A DNA stretch of 64,000 bases, from the NCBI GenBank assembly GCA_900551325.1, contig URVM01000009.1, positions 62,001-126,000 of the forward strand. Reading direction: 5' to 3'. Within the stretch, counting starts at the first letter, position 1. Each line of letters starts with the position of its first letter. The stretch is from an uncultured Eubacteriales bacterium. Its GTDB lineage: Bacteria > Bacillota > Clostridia > Lachnospirales > Cellulosilyticaceae. The translations under genes and the position numbers were made by a program. The notes under the pieces were generated by a model, which was not told the origin of the DNA, searched no databases, and worked only from the letters and a program-made list of their open reading frames with translations. This document shows positions 36,410-45,295 of the stretch, in pieces.

Positions 36410-37249
36410 CTATTCCTTTTCTAATTGTGTTTTCCCTATATTTTCATAAGCTTGGTCATAACTATGGTTAATATAGGCCAGATAAATCATATCCACCATA
36501 CATAGCTGTGCAATTCTAGATGTCATTGCACCACTTCTTCTTAGTGGTTCATTAGATGCAATATACAAGTTATAGTCTGCAAGTGTAGCTATTTTAGACT
36601 GTCCAAATCGTGTAATAGATATAAGTGTTGCCCCTACCTCTTTAATCTGTTCACTACACTTAACCATCTCCTCTGTTTGCCCTGAATAACTAAACACAAT
36701 CCCTATATCTTTCGGTTTCATATTACGTGCTTGTAAAATCTGCAAATGATAATCTTCAAAAGCCAAGCTGAGCTTTCCTACACGCATCATTTTCTGCTGC
36801 AAATCCTTTGCTGCCAGATAAGAAGCCCCTATACCAAAAATATAGATTTGTTCAGCCTGTGTTAAAAGTGTAATACACCTTTCAAACACTTCAAGGTCTA
36901 TTAGACTGGTTGTTTCCTCAATAGAGATCATATGTCTATATGTAATCTTCTCAATAATATCCTTAGTTTTATCTTCCTTGGTTAGCTCATTTTGCTCAGG
37001 GATTTTTCTATTTTCCTTCAAGGTCAGTTCTCCGATTAAATCCTGTTTAAACTCATTGAAACCCTTAAATCCCATTTTCTTCACCAATCGTATAACAGTA
37101 GATGCAGAAGTATAGGCTTCCTTAGCAAGTACATGGACACTCATTTTCACTACTTGATCCATATGATTTTGAATGTATTCAATCAGATTTTTTTCACTAC
37201 AACTAGCAAGCTTTTTATACTCTTTAAGTCTGGTACGTACTGGTTTCAT
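36410..37249 (-). CDS. murR: RpiR/MurR-family regulator of the murNAc operon
   Basis: A 279-residue transcription factor with an N-terminal RpiR HTH (about 1-80; LAKEAYTSASTVIRLVKKMG) and a C-terminal SIS sugar-phosphate-sensing domain (about 110-260; IYIFGIGASYLAAKDLQQKM, GIVFSYSGQTEEMVKC). It is the first gene of the murR-mupG-murQ-murP cluster and is expected to sense MurNAc-6-phosphate. Name by context and family; the effector is not proven. No clear palindromic operator was found upstream. Confidence 0.85.
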   Translation of the reverse strand: MKPVRTRLKEYKKLASCSEKNLIEYIQNHMDQVVKMSVHVLAKEAYTSASTVIRLVKKMGFKGFNEFKQDLIGELTLKENRKIPEQNELTKEDKTKDIIEKITYRHMISIEETTSLIDLEVFERCITLLTQAEQIYIFGIGASYLAAKDLQQKMMRVGKLSLAFEDYHLQILQARNMKPKDIGIVFSYSGQTEEMVKCSEQIKEVGATLISITRFGQSKIATLADYNLYIASNEPLRRSGAMTSRIAQLCMVDMIYLAYINHSYDQAYENIGKTQLEKE

Positions 37250-37350
37250 TGCCCCTCCTTAAGTTTTAAGGTTGTCCTCTTTATTTTATATATAGTTTTG
37301 CTAGGGGTATTTTATTACATAAGTAGCCCCATTTTTAGGGCATAAAAAAA

Positions 37351-37368
37351 AGGACTACTAAGAGTCCT
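37351..37368 (-). terminator. Terminator of the 59-residue gene
   Basis: Stem AGGACT / AGTCCT with a 6-nt loop and eight T on the minus strand, just after the small gene ending at 37383. Confidence 0.8.
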
Positions 37369-37382
37369 AAATACATACATAA

Positions 37383-37562
37383 TTATTCTTTATTATTACC
37401 TTTAACCAACTCATCATAAATTTTCTCTAACCTATATACTGTTGGTACTAAAAAACCCATTAATGCAAATATAGCTATGCTTTCATCTGTTCCTGCTCCA
37501 AATAACCCTGATACACACATTCCTACATATGCTGTTATTATAGAAAATATTACTGTTAGCAT
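37383..37562 (-). CDS. Small membrane protein (59 aa)
   Basis: An ATG at 37562 with AGAGGGAG upstream opens a 59-codon frame. The product has an N-terminal hydrophobic helix (MLTVIFSIITAYVGMCVSGL), a short polar turn (GAGTDES), a second hydrophobic helix (IAIFALMGFLVPTVYRL) and a charged tail (EKIYDELVKGNNKE). It resembles small two-helix phage holin-like or envelope proteins in general layout only. It has its own terminator and sits between the sulfatase and the murNAc regulator. Function unknown. Confidence 0.65.
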   Translation of the reverse strand: MLTVIFSIITAYVGMCVSGLFGAGTDESIAIFALMGFLVPTVYRLEKIYDELVKGNNKE

Positions 37563-37600
37563 ATATCTCCCTCTTTCTAATTTAGCTTAAGAAAAAGTAT

Positions 37601-37648
37601 CTAAGAGTTCCTTTTAATTACCAATACATCTTGTGAATGAACTCTTAG
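37601..37648 (-). terminator. Hairpin after the sulfatase gene
   Basis: Stem CTAAGAGTTC / GAACTCTTAG with a 28-nt loop, 25 bp past the sulfatase stop; the T-run is weak. Confidence 0.6.
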
Positions 37649-37673
37649 ACTCTTTAGGTTATAAAAAACCTGT

Positions 37674-39053
37674 TTATTCCCTATAATCCGGATTAACTAC
37701 AGGAATTTCTCCCTCAACTTCTATTACCCAAGCTTTTAATTTCTGAAGCAATTCTTGGACTAAATCTGTTCTTTCATTTGCTAAATCATGCTTTTCGCTT
37801 ACATCTTCCATTACGTCATACAACTCACAATGTTCATCCTCATAAAAATAGATGAGTTTATAATTCCCTTCTCTTATTGCAGAGTAAGGTGTGCCTCCTT
37901 GATTACCATAGTGAGGATAGTGCCAAAAAATTGGTCTTTTTCTTTCTTCTTCTTTTCCTAATAAAACAGGATAGAAACTTTCTCCATCTATATGTTGATG
38001 AGGCATTAACTCTGCGCCAGCTACTTCTAGTAGTGTAGGGTAAAAATCAGGACTACTTACCAACCTATGACTTACCCTTCCCTCCTCGATATGACCTTTC
38101 CAATAAGCAATAAGAGGCTCTCTTACCCCACCATCATACATCCAACCTTTTCCTTCACTAAGTGGCCAGTTACATGTTGGAGATCCTTCAGCAGTTGCCA
38201 GGCCTCCATTATCCGATGTGAAAATAACAAGGGTGTCTTCAAGAATATTTTCTTCTTCTAAGACCTTCATCAATCGTCCTATATTCCAATCTAAATTATA
38301 AATCATAGCTGCATAAACTGGATCTGACTGCACAACTCTTCTTGTAACACGTTCATTTCTTTTGTGATTACAAGGGAAGTATTCGCCTTCAATTAAAGCT
38401 TCCTGCTTATCTAATCCAAGTAATTGTGCTTTTTTCTCAAAATAAGCAATATCTTCTTTTTTTGCTTCTATAGGCGTATGTACTGTGTAATGCCATAAAT
38501 TTAAGAAGAAAGGCTTTGTTTTATCTCTATTTTTAATCAGGTTAATACTTTCTTCTGTTAAGCGATCTGTAAGATACTCTCCCTCTGGTCCCTCTTCTAG
38601 ATTTTCAAGGTGATAAGGACTAAAGTAACCATGGTGAGGATGGCCTGCGTGATTCCCCCCTATATTTACCTCAAAGCCGTGTTTATCTGGGTAGAAATCA
38701 GCTTTTCCCAAATGCCACTTTCCAACGTGCCAAGTTTCATAGCCATTAGCTTTTAAACTACTTGCTAAACTCACTTCTTCTAAAGGTAAATGATCCACAT
38801 AAGGTGCGTCGATGAGCTTACCTCTAGCTGAGGCGCCTATCCAATCTGTTACCTTTACTCTTGCAGGATACTTCCCACTCATAATACTGGCTCTCGTTGG
38901 AGAGCATACAGGACAAGCAGCATATGCATGATCAAACAACATACCTTCCCCAGCTAACTTATCTATGTAAGGTGTTTCATAGTAGGTACTGCCATAACAA
39001 GCTAAATCTTTCCAACCCATATCGTCAATTAGAATATACACAATATTTGTCAT
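37674..39053 (-). CDS. Cys-type sulfatase
   Basis: A 459-residue type I sulfatase of the alkaline-phosphatase superfamily. The N-terminal metal motif is IDDMGWKDL (residues 9-17); the active-site motif CSPTRASIMSG contains Cys50, which must be converted to formylglycine by an anaerobic maturase (anSME) not in this window. HVGKWHLGK and IFTSDNGG complete the metal and sulfate site. No signal peptide is present, so it is cytoplasmic or exported another way. Sulfated glycosaminoglycan or mucin fragments are plausible substrates given the PL8 lyase nearby, but specificity cannot be read. Confidence 0.92.
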   Translation of the reverse strand: MTNIVYILIDDMGWKDLACYGSTYYETPYIDKLAGEGMLFDHAYAACPVCSPTRASIMSGKYPARVKVTDWIGASARGKLIDAPYVDHLPLEEVSLASSLKANGYETWHVGKWHLGKADFYPDKHGFEVNIGGNHAGHPHHGYFSPYHLENLEEGPEGEYLTDRLTEESINLIKNRDKTKPFFLNLWHYTVHTPIEAKKEDIAYFEKKAQLLGLDKQEALIEGEYFPCNHKRNERVTRRVVQSDPVYAAMIYNLDWNIGRLMKVLEEENILEDTLVIFTSDNGGLATAEGSPTCNWPLSEGKGWMYDGGVREPLIAYWKGHIEEGRVSHRLVSSPDFYPTLLEVAGAELMPHQHIDGESFYPVLLGKEEERKRPIFWHYPHYGNQGGTPYSAIREGNYKLIYFYEDEHCELYDVMEDVSEKHDLANERTDLVQELLQKLKAWVIEVEGEIPVVNPDYRE

Positions 39054-39183
39054 TTTCCACCTCTACTGTTTCTCTTCATTTTATTGGTTACTGCATAATA
39101 ATGATAAAATTATTTCTTATATTATAGTATATTTTAATCTATTTATAAATGGACTTTTTCTCTATAAATATGAATTTTTCTTA

Positions 39184-40632
39184 CTAATTTTTCTTCCAAC
39201 AACTTGGAATTAAAAGTAAAAGGATAGGGTAAATCTCTATACGCCCAATAATCATTAAGATAGAAAATGTAAATTTACTTAAATCTGTAAAACTTGAAAA
39301 GTTACCACTAGGTCCTACAATTCCAACCCCTGGCCCTACATTGTTTAAAGTAGTTAAAACAGAAGTCACTGTGGTTCCTATATCAAATCCATTTAAGGAT
39401 ATAATCACTACACCCACTATAAATACAATAGTGTAAATAAAAAAGTATGTAAGAACATCAACTACTGTTTTATCAGGCACTTTTTTGCCATTCATACGTA
39501 CAATATAGCAGCCATTTGGATGAAGAATCTGCATAAAGGCATATTTCATACTTTTAAAACCTATTAAAAATCTAGAAACTTTAATACCACCACCAGTTGA
39601 TCCGGCACACCCACCTACCACCATGAGAAGGAGGAGAATGATTTGGCTAAACATAGACCATTTGGTATAGTCTGCTGTAGCATAGCCTGTTGTAGTCATA
39701 ACTGAAGCTGCTTGAAACGAAGAAAAGCGTAGCGCATCGCCTAAAGAAGTATACTGATTTTTTAAGAGCAAATCGCAACTTATAAGCAAGATGGCACTTC
39801 CTAGTATTCCTATATACAGGCGTAACTCTTGGTCCTTCCAAAAAGACTTTAAATCACCTTTTAAAATAAGGTAATACAGGGAAAAATTAATTCCACACAC
39901 AATCATAAAGAATGTAATAATCCAATCTATCAGTGGACTATTATAGGCCCCCACACTGGCATTCATATTGGAAAATCCACCTGTTCCTACTGTACTAAAT
40001 GCATGGATACAAGCATCATAAAAGGACATGCCTGCTACCAAAAGAAGTACAATCTCAAGTAAGGTAATTCCGAGATAAATACTATAAAGGAGCTTGGCAG
40101 TCTGTCCAAGCTTTGGCACAATACGACTTACAATAGGCCCTGGACTTTCCGCCTTCATAACTTGTATAGAACCTATACCTAAAGAAGGTAGGATAGCGAT
40201 TGTTAAGACAAGGATTCCCATGCCACCAATCCAATGGGTAAAACTACGCCAAAACAATATACCTCTTGGCAAACCTTCTATTACACTAAGAATAGAAGAT
40301 CCTGTCGTTGTAAGACCTGAACTAGACTCAAAAAAGGCATCGACAAAAGAAGGTATAGCACCACTTATATAAAAGGGAAAAGCACCAAAAAATGCCATCA
40401 TCAACCATCCTAAGGCAACAATAGCAAATCCATCCCTTGCATAAATGTGTTTTGAAACAGGTCTTATAATCAGTAATGGAACTGCAACCATTACAATAAT
40501 CCCTATTGTTATTAAAAAGGAAACAAGATCACCATCTTTATACCATGCGGCTACTAAAGTAGGAGGAATAAGTGCTATTGCCTCACATATTAATAGCATT
40601 CCCAAGCTTCTTAAGATTATTTTTAAGTTCAC
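39184..40632 (-). CDS. trkH: Trk potassium uptake channel subunit
   Basis: Membrane pore subunit of the Trk/Ktr K+ uptake system, 482 residues with about ten hydrophobic segments. Selectivity-filter-like loops are visible as SSGLTTTGSSIL, STVGTGGFSN, MTTTGYATADY and TLNNVGPGVG. The start is a GTG at 40632 with AGGAGG 8 nt upstream, inside the 3' end of trkA, so the two coding regions overlap by 50 nt and are probably translationally coupled. The frame and length are normal. TrkA provides the gating ring. Confidence 0.93.
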   Translation of the reverse strand: MNLKIILRSLGMLLICEAIALIPPTLVAAWYKDGDLVSFLITIGIIVMVAVPLLIIRPVSKHIYARDGFAIVALGWLMMAFFGAFPFYISGAIPSFVDAFFESSSGLTTTGSSILSVIEGLPRGILFWRSFTHWIGGMGILVLTIAILPSLGIGSIQVMKAESPGPIVSRIVPKLGQTAKLLYSIYLGITLLEIVLLLVAGMSFYDACIHAFSTVGTGGFSNMNASVGAYNSPLIDWIITFFMIVCGINFSLYYLILKGDLKSFWKDQELRLYIGILGSAILLISCDLLLKNQYTSLGDALRFSSFQAASVMTTTGYATADYTKWSMFSQIILLLLMVVGGCAGSTGGGIKVSRFLIGFKSMKYAFMQILHPNGCYIVRMNGKKVPDKTVVDVLTYFFIYTIVFIVGVVIISLNGFDIGTTVTSVLTTLNNVGPGVGIVGPSGNFSSFTDLSKFTFSILMIIGRIEIYPILLLLIPSCWKKN

Positions 40633-41989
40633 TTTTGAATCCTCCTGCTGTATGGTGAATAATATCTTTCAATCTTGTAATATTGCGTGTTGTAATAATA
40701 AGTACTCTATCTCCTTCATAAAGCCTATCATTTCCATTAAGGATAACTACTCTATTTTTTCTAACAACTGCAGCAATAAGTACATTTGATAATAAATTTA
40801 ATTTATGAATAGGTGTATCTAATAAGAGGTGGTCATTAGCTGTGGCAATAAATTCAATGACCTCACCTTGCCCATCCATAATACGTTGAAGTGTTTCAAC
40901 TGTATTACCTCGCACGTATTTTAGAATATGATCCGTAGTAAACTCTTGAGGTGAAATAACTGTATCTATACCAATACCTTCTATGACAGAACGACAATTA
41001 GAACGACTTATTTTCGTAATGACCGAATCTACTTTATGTTGTTTAGCAATCAAAGAAGAAATAATGTTTTCTTCATCTCGATTGGTTAGAGCGATAAAGC
41101 TATCTACTGATTCAATATGCTCTTGTAAAAGCAAGGTACTATCTGTACCATCCCCATTAATAATGAGTGTATCTGGTAATTCTTCCGCTAAATTCAAGCA
41201 AGTTGCCTCATCCTTTTCAATAACTTTCACTTTAATATTTAGCTCATGTAATAGCTCAGCAAGATAATATGTAATTTTGCCACCACCAACAACGAGAACC
41301 CTTTTTACCCGGTTTCCTTTATCTTGAACATGTTTACAAAAATTATAAAGGGTAGCTAAATGGCCAATAGCATAGATAGAATCATTAACCTCTACTTCAA
41401 AATCACCATTAGGAATAATTACATTTCCTTCACGAATGATTACCCCTATTAAAATAGGTACATTAAACTTCTCTACAATTTGCTTAATCTTAAGACCTGC
41501 AATAGGTGTGTTCTTTTTTATAGTAAGCCCTACCATACCAACTCGCCCCTGAGCAAAAGTACTTACTTTTGTTGCACCAGGCATTGTAAGAATACGGGTA
41601 ATTTCATGGGCAGCAACTTGTTCTGGGTTGATAACCATATCTAGTCCCAAATCTTCTTTAATAAGTAAAAGCTCTTTAGCGTATTGAGGGTCTCTTATAC
41701 GTGCAATAGAACGTAGGGCACCTAGCTTTTTGGCTGTTAAACAACAAAGCATATTAACTTCATCACTTCCAGTTACTGCTATAATCAAATCAATACCCTT
41801 ACACCCCGCATCTAACAAAGTACTTGTTCTGATTCCATTTCCTTTAATAGGCATAACATCTAAACTATCTTCTACCTTAGCTAAGGCTTTTTGATCCTTG
41901 TCAATGATGATTACATCATTATCCTCTGAAGAAAGATGTTTTGCTAGGTTATAACCAATCTTCCCAGCACCTATAATAATAATCTTCAT
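40583..41989 (-). CDS. trkA: Trk system NAD-binding gating protein
   Basis: Cytoplasmic regulatory subunit of K+ uptake, about 468 residues, made of two RCK units. The first Rossmann domain (KIIIIGAGKIGYNLAKHLSS) is followed by a TrkA_C domain (about 140-225); the second Rossmann domain (RVLVVGGGKITYYLAELLHE, about 235) is followed by a second TrkA_C. Nucleotide binding (NAD/ATP) controls TrkH gating. GGGAG precedes the ATG at 41989. The gene overlaps trkH by 50 nt. The leader lacks a recognisable c-di-AMP riboswitch. Confidence 0.93.
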   Translation of the reverse strand: MKIIIIGAGKIGYNLAKHLSSEDNDVIIIDKDQKALAKVEDSLDVMPIKGNGIRTSTLLDAGCKGIDLIIAVTGSDEVNMLCCLTAKKLGALRSIARIRDPQYAKELLLIKEDLGLDMVINPEQVAAHEITRILTMPGATKVSTFAQGRVGMVGLTIKKNTPIAGLKIKQIVEKFNVPILIGVIIREGNVIIPNGDFEVEVNDSIYAIGHLATLYNFCKHVQDKGNRVKRVLVVGGGKITYYLAELLHELNIKVKVIEKDEATCLNLAEELPDTLIINGDGTDSTLLLQEHIESVDSFIALTNRDEENIISSLIAKQHKVDSVITKISRSNCRSVIEGIGIDTVISPQEFTTDHILKYVRGNTVETLQRIMDGQGEVIEFIATANDHLLLDTPIHKLNLLSNVLIAAVVRKNRVVILNGNDRLYEGDRVLIITTRNITRLKDIIHHTAGGFKSELKNNLKKLGNAINM

Positions 41990-42266
41990 AAAAATATCTC
42001 CCAACTATGTATTCATTAAATATATACTATTAATCAGGCCGTAATTTTTCAAAACGCCCTTAACAGATAGGGTAATCCTCTCATTAATCACTATAATTGT
42101 CAACCAAAATAAACATAAATATTAATAATATTATTCCCTCCTTATTCTAGTAAAAATATAATTATATTTTATTAATTTTAACTTTAAATTATAATATTTT
42201 ACATTTTAATGTTATTTTATAGTATACTTACTATGTACTTATTATTAAATCCAGGAGGCTTTTATT

Positions 42267-43259
42267 ATGTTTTTAAAGGAATTAACTCAAGCATTCGGTG
42301 TGAGTGGCTATGAGAAAGAAGCAAGAGAAGTAATTCAAAAAGAAGTTCAAGACTATGCAGATGAATGTAGCGTAGATGCTCTTGGCAACCTTATCTTATT
42401 CAAAAAAGGTACTGGGGAAAATAAAAAGAAAATTATGATGTCCGCCCATGTAGATGAAATTGGTTTTCAAGTTATTAAAATTGATGACAAAGGATTTATT
42501 ACAGCTAGAGGACTCGGTGGTATTCCTGTACAAGCCTCTGTTATGAACCGTGTACAATTTAGAAATGGCACGATGGGTATCATTGCCAATACTTGTGACT
42601 TTGATGGGCTTAAAAATATCAAAAAACTTTACATAGATATTGGTGCAAGTTCTAAAGAAGAAGCTGAAAAACATCTTAAAATAGGCGATGTAGGTTGCTA
42701 CGTAGGTGACTATATGGAGCTTAAAGAAAAGAATATCTGTGCAAAAGGGATTGATGACCGCATTGGCTGTTACATATTAGCTGAAGCTTTAAAACAAGTT
42801 ACTACACCTTATAATGACCTTTACTTTGTCTTTTCTACTCAAGAAGAAGTAGGTCTTCGTGGTGCTACTGTTGCAGCCAACCGTATCCAACCAGATATCG
42901 GTATTGCTTTAGATGTTACCATTGCAAATGATTATCCAAATTCAGGAGAAGGTTCAAATAAGCTAGGTGCTGGAACAGCTATCAAAATTTCTGATGGTAG
43001 CGTTATTTGTGATGAGTACTTAGTAGATGAAATGGTTAAATGTTGTAAAGAAAACGAAATTAAGTACCAACTTGATGTCATTGATGGTGGCGGAACAGAT
43101 GCAGGTGCTATCAACCGTTCAAACTTTGGTGTAAGATGCGCAGGTATTTCTGTTGCAACAAGATATGTACATGGTCCAAATGCTGTTGTAAATATGGATG
43201 ATGTAGATGCTTCTATTCAGTTATTAGTACGTTACATCAATAACTCCTTTACTTTTTAA
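42267..43259 (+). CDS. M42 family metallo-aminopeptidase
   Basis: Cytoplasmic, di-metal glutamyl/leucyl-type aminopeptidase (FrvX/YsdC group) of 330 residues. Metal and catalytic motifs are SAHVDEIGFQV (His, about 62), GIDDRIGCYI (Asp), STQEEVGLRGA (catalytic Glu and ligand Glu), ALDVTIAND (Asp) and a C-terminal RYVHGPNAV (His). These enzymes form dodecameric tetrahedra and degrade short peptides. AGGAGG precedes the ATG. It is followed by yqeY, 87 bp away, probably in one transcript. The natural substrate cannot be deduced. Confidence 0.93.
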   Translation: MFLKELTQAFGVSGYEKEAREVIQKEVQDYADECSVDALGNLILFKKGTGENKKKIMMSAHVDEIGFQVIKIDDKGFITARGLGGIPVQASVMNRVQFRNGTMGIIANTCDFDGLKNIKKLYIDIGASSKEEAEKHLKIGDVGCYVGDYMELKEKNICAKGIDDRIGCYILAEALKQVTTPYNDLYFVFSTQEEVGLRGATVAANRIQPDIGIALDVTIANDYPNSGEGSNKLGAGTAIKISDGSVICDEYLVDEMVKCCKENEIKYQLDVIDGGGTDAGAINRSNFGVRCAGISVATRYVHGPNAVVNMDDVDASIQLLVRYINNSFTF

Positions 43260-43346
43260 AGAATTACCTACTTAACTCCAGTATAAATTGGCTGAAATTG
43301 TGGTATAATAAATGACATACCTTTAGTATTTAATAGGAGGAATCAT

Positions 43347-43784
43347 ATGTTATTAGAAAAACTCAACGATGCAGTCAAAGAAGCCATGCGCAACAAGGAA
43401 GCACTAAAAAGAGATACCTTACGCGCTGTTATATCTGATATTCAACTATCAGCTAAAGAGACAAAGCACACCCTTGACGAAAGTGAAGAGCTTGCTATTT
43501 TAAATAAGCATGTTAAACAAATCAAAGAATCTATTGAAGCTTACAAAGCCGGCAACCGTGAAGACCTCTCTTCTCAAGAAGAACTCAAACTTGCCGTTCT
43601 TACATGCTTCTTACCAAAACAAATGACCGAAGAAGAAGTTCGTGCGCTCGTAGAACAAACAATTACTGAGCAAAGTTTAGACACTTCAAATAAAGGTTTA
43701 CTCATGAAGCACTTAATGCCACTTTTCAAAGGAAAAGCAGATGGCAAAATGGTAAATGAGATCATTGGATCCTTTGTTAAATAA
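43347..43784 (+). CDS. yqeY: GatB/YqeY domain protein
   Basis: A 145-residue soluble protein of the YqeY family, an all-helical module related to the tail of the tRNA amidotransferase subunit GatB. The N-terminal helix LLEKLNDAVKEAMRNKEALK and the end LMKHLMPLFKGKADGKMVNE are typical; the latter resembles the tRNA-contacting GatB tail. Stand-alone YqeY often lies near rpsU; its role is not well defined. AGGAGG precedes the ATG. A long terminator follows. Confidence 0.92.
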   Translation: MLLEKLNDAVKEAMRNKEALKRDTLRAVISDIQLSAKETKHTLDESEELAILNKHVKQIKESIEAYKAGNREDLSSQEELKLAVLTCFLPKQMTEEEVRALVEQTITEQSLDTSNKGLLMKHLMPLFKGKADGKMVNEIIGSFVK

Positions 43785-43823
43785 ACTGCTTTAATAAGTA
43801 AAATAAATACATGTAGCATACAT

Positions 43824-43889
43824 AAAAGCTACCCTCAGTACAGACATTGTAAATCCACTAAGGATCACTCTGTACTTTGGGTAGCTTTT
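43824..43889. terminator. Bidirectional terminator yqeY / cyclophilin
   Basis: Outer stem AAAAGCTACCC / GGGTAGCTTTT (11 bp) and inner stem AGTACAGA / TCTGTACT (8 bp), with A and T tracts outside, between convergent genes. Confidence 0.88.
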
Positions 43890-43920
43890 TGTTGTACTGT
43901 AATATACTATATAACAGCTT

Positions 43921-44592
43921 TTATTCTTCTATTTTGATCACATCTGGTATCTGTTCACCGTGGGTATCTACTGTTATTTTTTCAATGATGACAGGTTCTA
44001 CAGGCTTATCCATACTGCCTGTTTCAACTTTTTCTAATGCTTCAATGATTTCAATTCCAGAAATAACTTGTCCAAAAGCTGCATACTGTCCATCTAAGTG
44101 AGGACTATCTGCTGACATAATAAAGAACTGGCTCCCTGCTGAGTCAGGGTTTTGGGCACGTGCCATAGAGATAACCCCTTTTGTATGGATAAGGTCATTT
44201 CCACTATAACCATTTTTTGCAAACTCTCCTGCTATACTATACCCAGGTCCTCCAGTACCCACACCTTCTGGGTCCCCACCTTGTATCATAAATCCTTCAA
44301 TAATACGATGAAAAGTTAAACCTTCATAAAAACCCTCATTTACAAGACTTACAAAGTTATTAACTGTATTAGGCGCTTTTTCTGGATAAAGTTCTATTTC
44401 TACCGTTCCATAATCTTTAATAGATAGGGTTACAATAGGATTTTCTTTAAAGGTTTGTATTTGTACTTGTTGAGCATTATCTTCATTCAAAGGCTGTGCT
44501 TCCTCATTTACTCCCTTACTACATCCTGCACTCATTAAACTTAAAACACATATGCCAATCAGAAATAAACCTTTACTTTTCTTTTGTCTCAT
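43921..44592 (-). CDS. Cyclophilin-type peptidyl-prolyl isomerase lipoprotein
   Basis: A 223-residue folding enzyme anchored outside the membrane: lipoprotein signal peptide with lipobox MSAGC (Cys about 24), a short spacer and a cyclophilin domain (about 52-215). Catalytic landmarks are visible: FHRIIEGFMIQGGDPEG (Arg and Gln positions), GVISMARAQNPDSAGSQFFI and LDGQYAAFGQVI. This is the PpiA/PpiB type. It is monocistronic and convergent with yqeY. It probably assists folding of exported proteins. Confidence 0.93.
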   Translation of the reverse strand: MRQKKSKGLFLIGICVLSLMSAGCSKGVNEEAQPLNEDNAQQVQIQTFKENPIVTLSIKDYGTVEIELYPEKAPNTVNNFVSLVNEGFYEGLTFHRIIEGFMIQGGDPEGVGTGGPGYSIAGEFAKNGYSGNDLIHTKGVISMARAQNPDSAGSQFFIMSADSPHLDGQYAAFGQVISGIEIIEALEKVETGSMDKPVEPVIIEKITVDTHGEQIPDVIKIEE

Positions 44593-44718
44593 CTTTTTGC
44601 CTCTTTTCTTATGTCCTTAAACTGTCTTATTATTCATGTGCAATTTCTTGCCCTTATTATACATTCACTACAGTAATCTATCAAGTTACGTCTACTTCTA
44701 CTCTGATTTTTAATTTAA

Positions 44719-44769
44719 AAGAACCTACTTATACTCATACCTTGCAGTATGTTTAATAAGTAGGTTCTT
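44719..44769 (-). repeat. Dispersed hairpin family, copy 1 (terminator of tautomerase gene)
   Basis: Outer stem AAGAACCTACTTA / TAAGTAGGTTCTT, inner stem around CATAC / GTATG. One of five near-identical elements between 44.7 and 52.9 kb, all 3' of minus-strand genes and in the same orientation, with a T-rich exit on the minus strand. Confidence 0.9.
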
Positions 44770-44776
44770 AATTTTT

Positions 44777-45184
44777 TTATCCCTCTATTTTGTTTCTTTC
44801 CACCATTGAAATACCATCAAATCCCCATCCTGCTGGACTTAATTCATCAATTATAACATAATTAGTCATGGCACTACTTCCTACTATATCAATGAATAAT
44901 TGTTTGATGGCTTGAATCATTTTATTCATTTCTTCTGGATTAGTGGTGCCTTTCGACACTTTGATGTTTACAAACATCATGATTTCTTGATTGGATACCT
45001 CTTCATCTAGTAAAGTACCGCCTATAGCCCATTGAGATGGCTCTAGCTCATCTATGGTAATGACTGTATATTTTCTTTCTCTTCCCATAACCTCAACGAT
45101 TAAGTCTGTAAGTCCTCTTATAATCTCTTTCTTTTTTTCAGAACTTACTTGATTCTTGATCATTTTCAAATTTACATACGGCAT
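44777..45184 (-). CDS. Tautomerase family protein, fused double module
   Basis: A 135-residue member of the 4-oxalocrotonate tautomerase superfamily built from two tandem beta-alpha-beta units. The first starts MPYVNLKMIKNQVSSEKKKE, giving the catalytic N-terminal Pro after Met removal. The second starts at about residue 69 with MMFVNIKVSKGTTNPEEMNK and has no Pro at the equivalent position. Each unit ends with a VITIDELEPSQWAIGG or YVIIDELSPAGWGFDG type strand. The family acts on keto/enol substrates, but the physiological substrate here is unknown. It is monocistronic and is ended by a repeat-family terminator. Confidence 0.87.
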   Translation of the reverse strand: MPYVNLKMIKNQVSSEKKKEIIRGLTDLIVEVMGRERKYTVITIDELEPSQWAIGGTLLDEEVSNQEIMMFVNIKVSKGTTNPEEMNKMIQAIKQLFIDIVGSSAMTNYVIIDELSPAGWGFDGISMVERNKIEG

Positions 45185-45295
45185 CTTAACCCCTCCTTAG
45201 TGTAAATCGATTATATCGCATCTATAATATAATAAAAAGAATTTTTAAAATATTAACCAATATTATTATAGTAATAACTAATTAAGCACTACTCC

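Noticed and set aside
41990..42266. Possible c-di-AMP (ydaO-type) riboswitch upstream of trkA
   Set aside because: The leader is AT-rich and lacks the conserved ydaO segments; too short for the fold.
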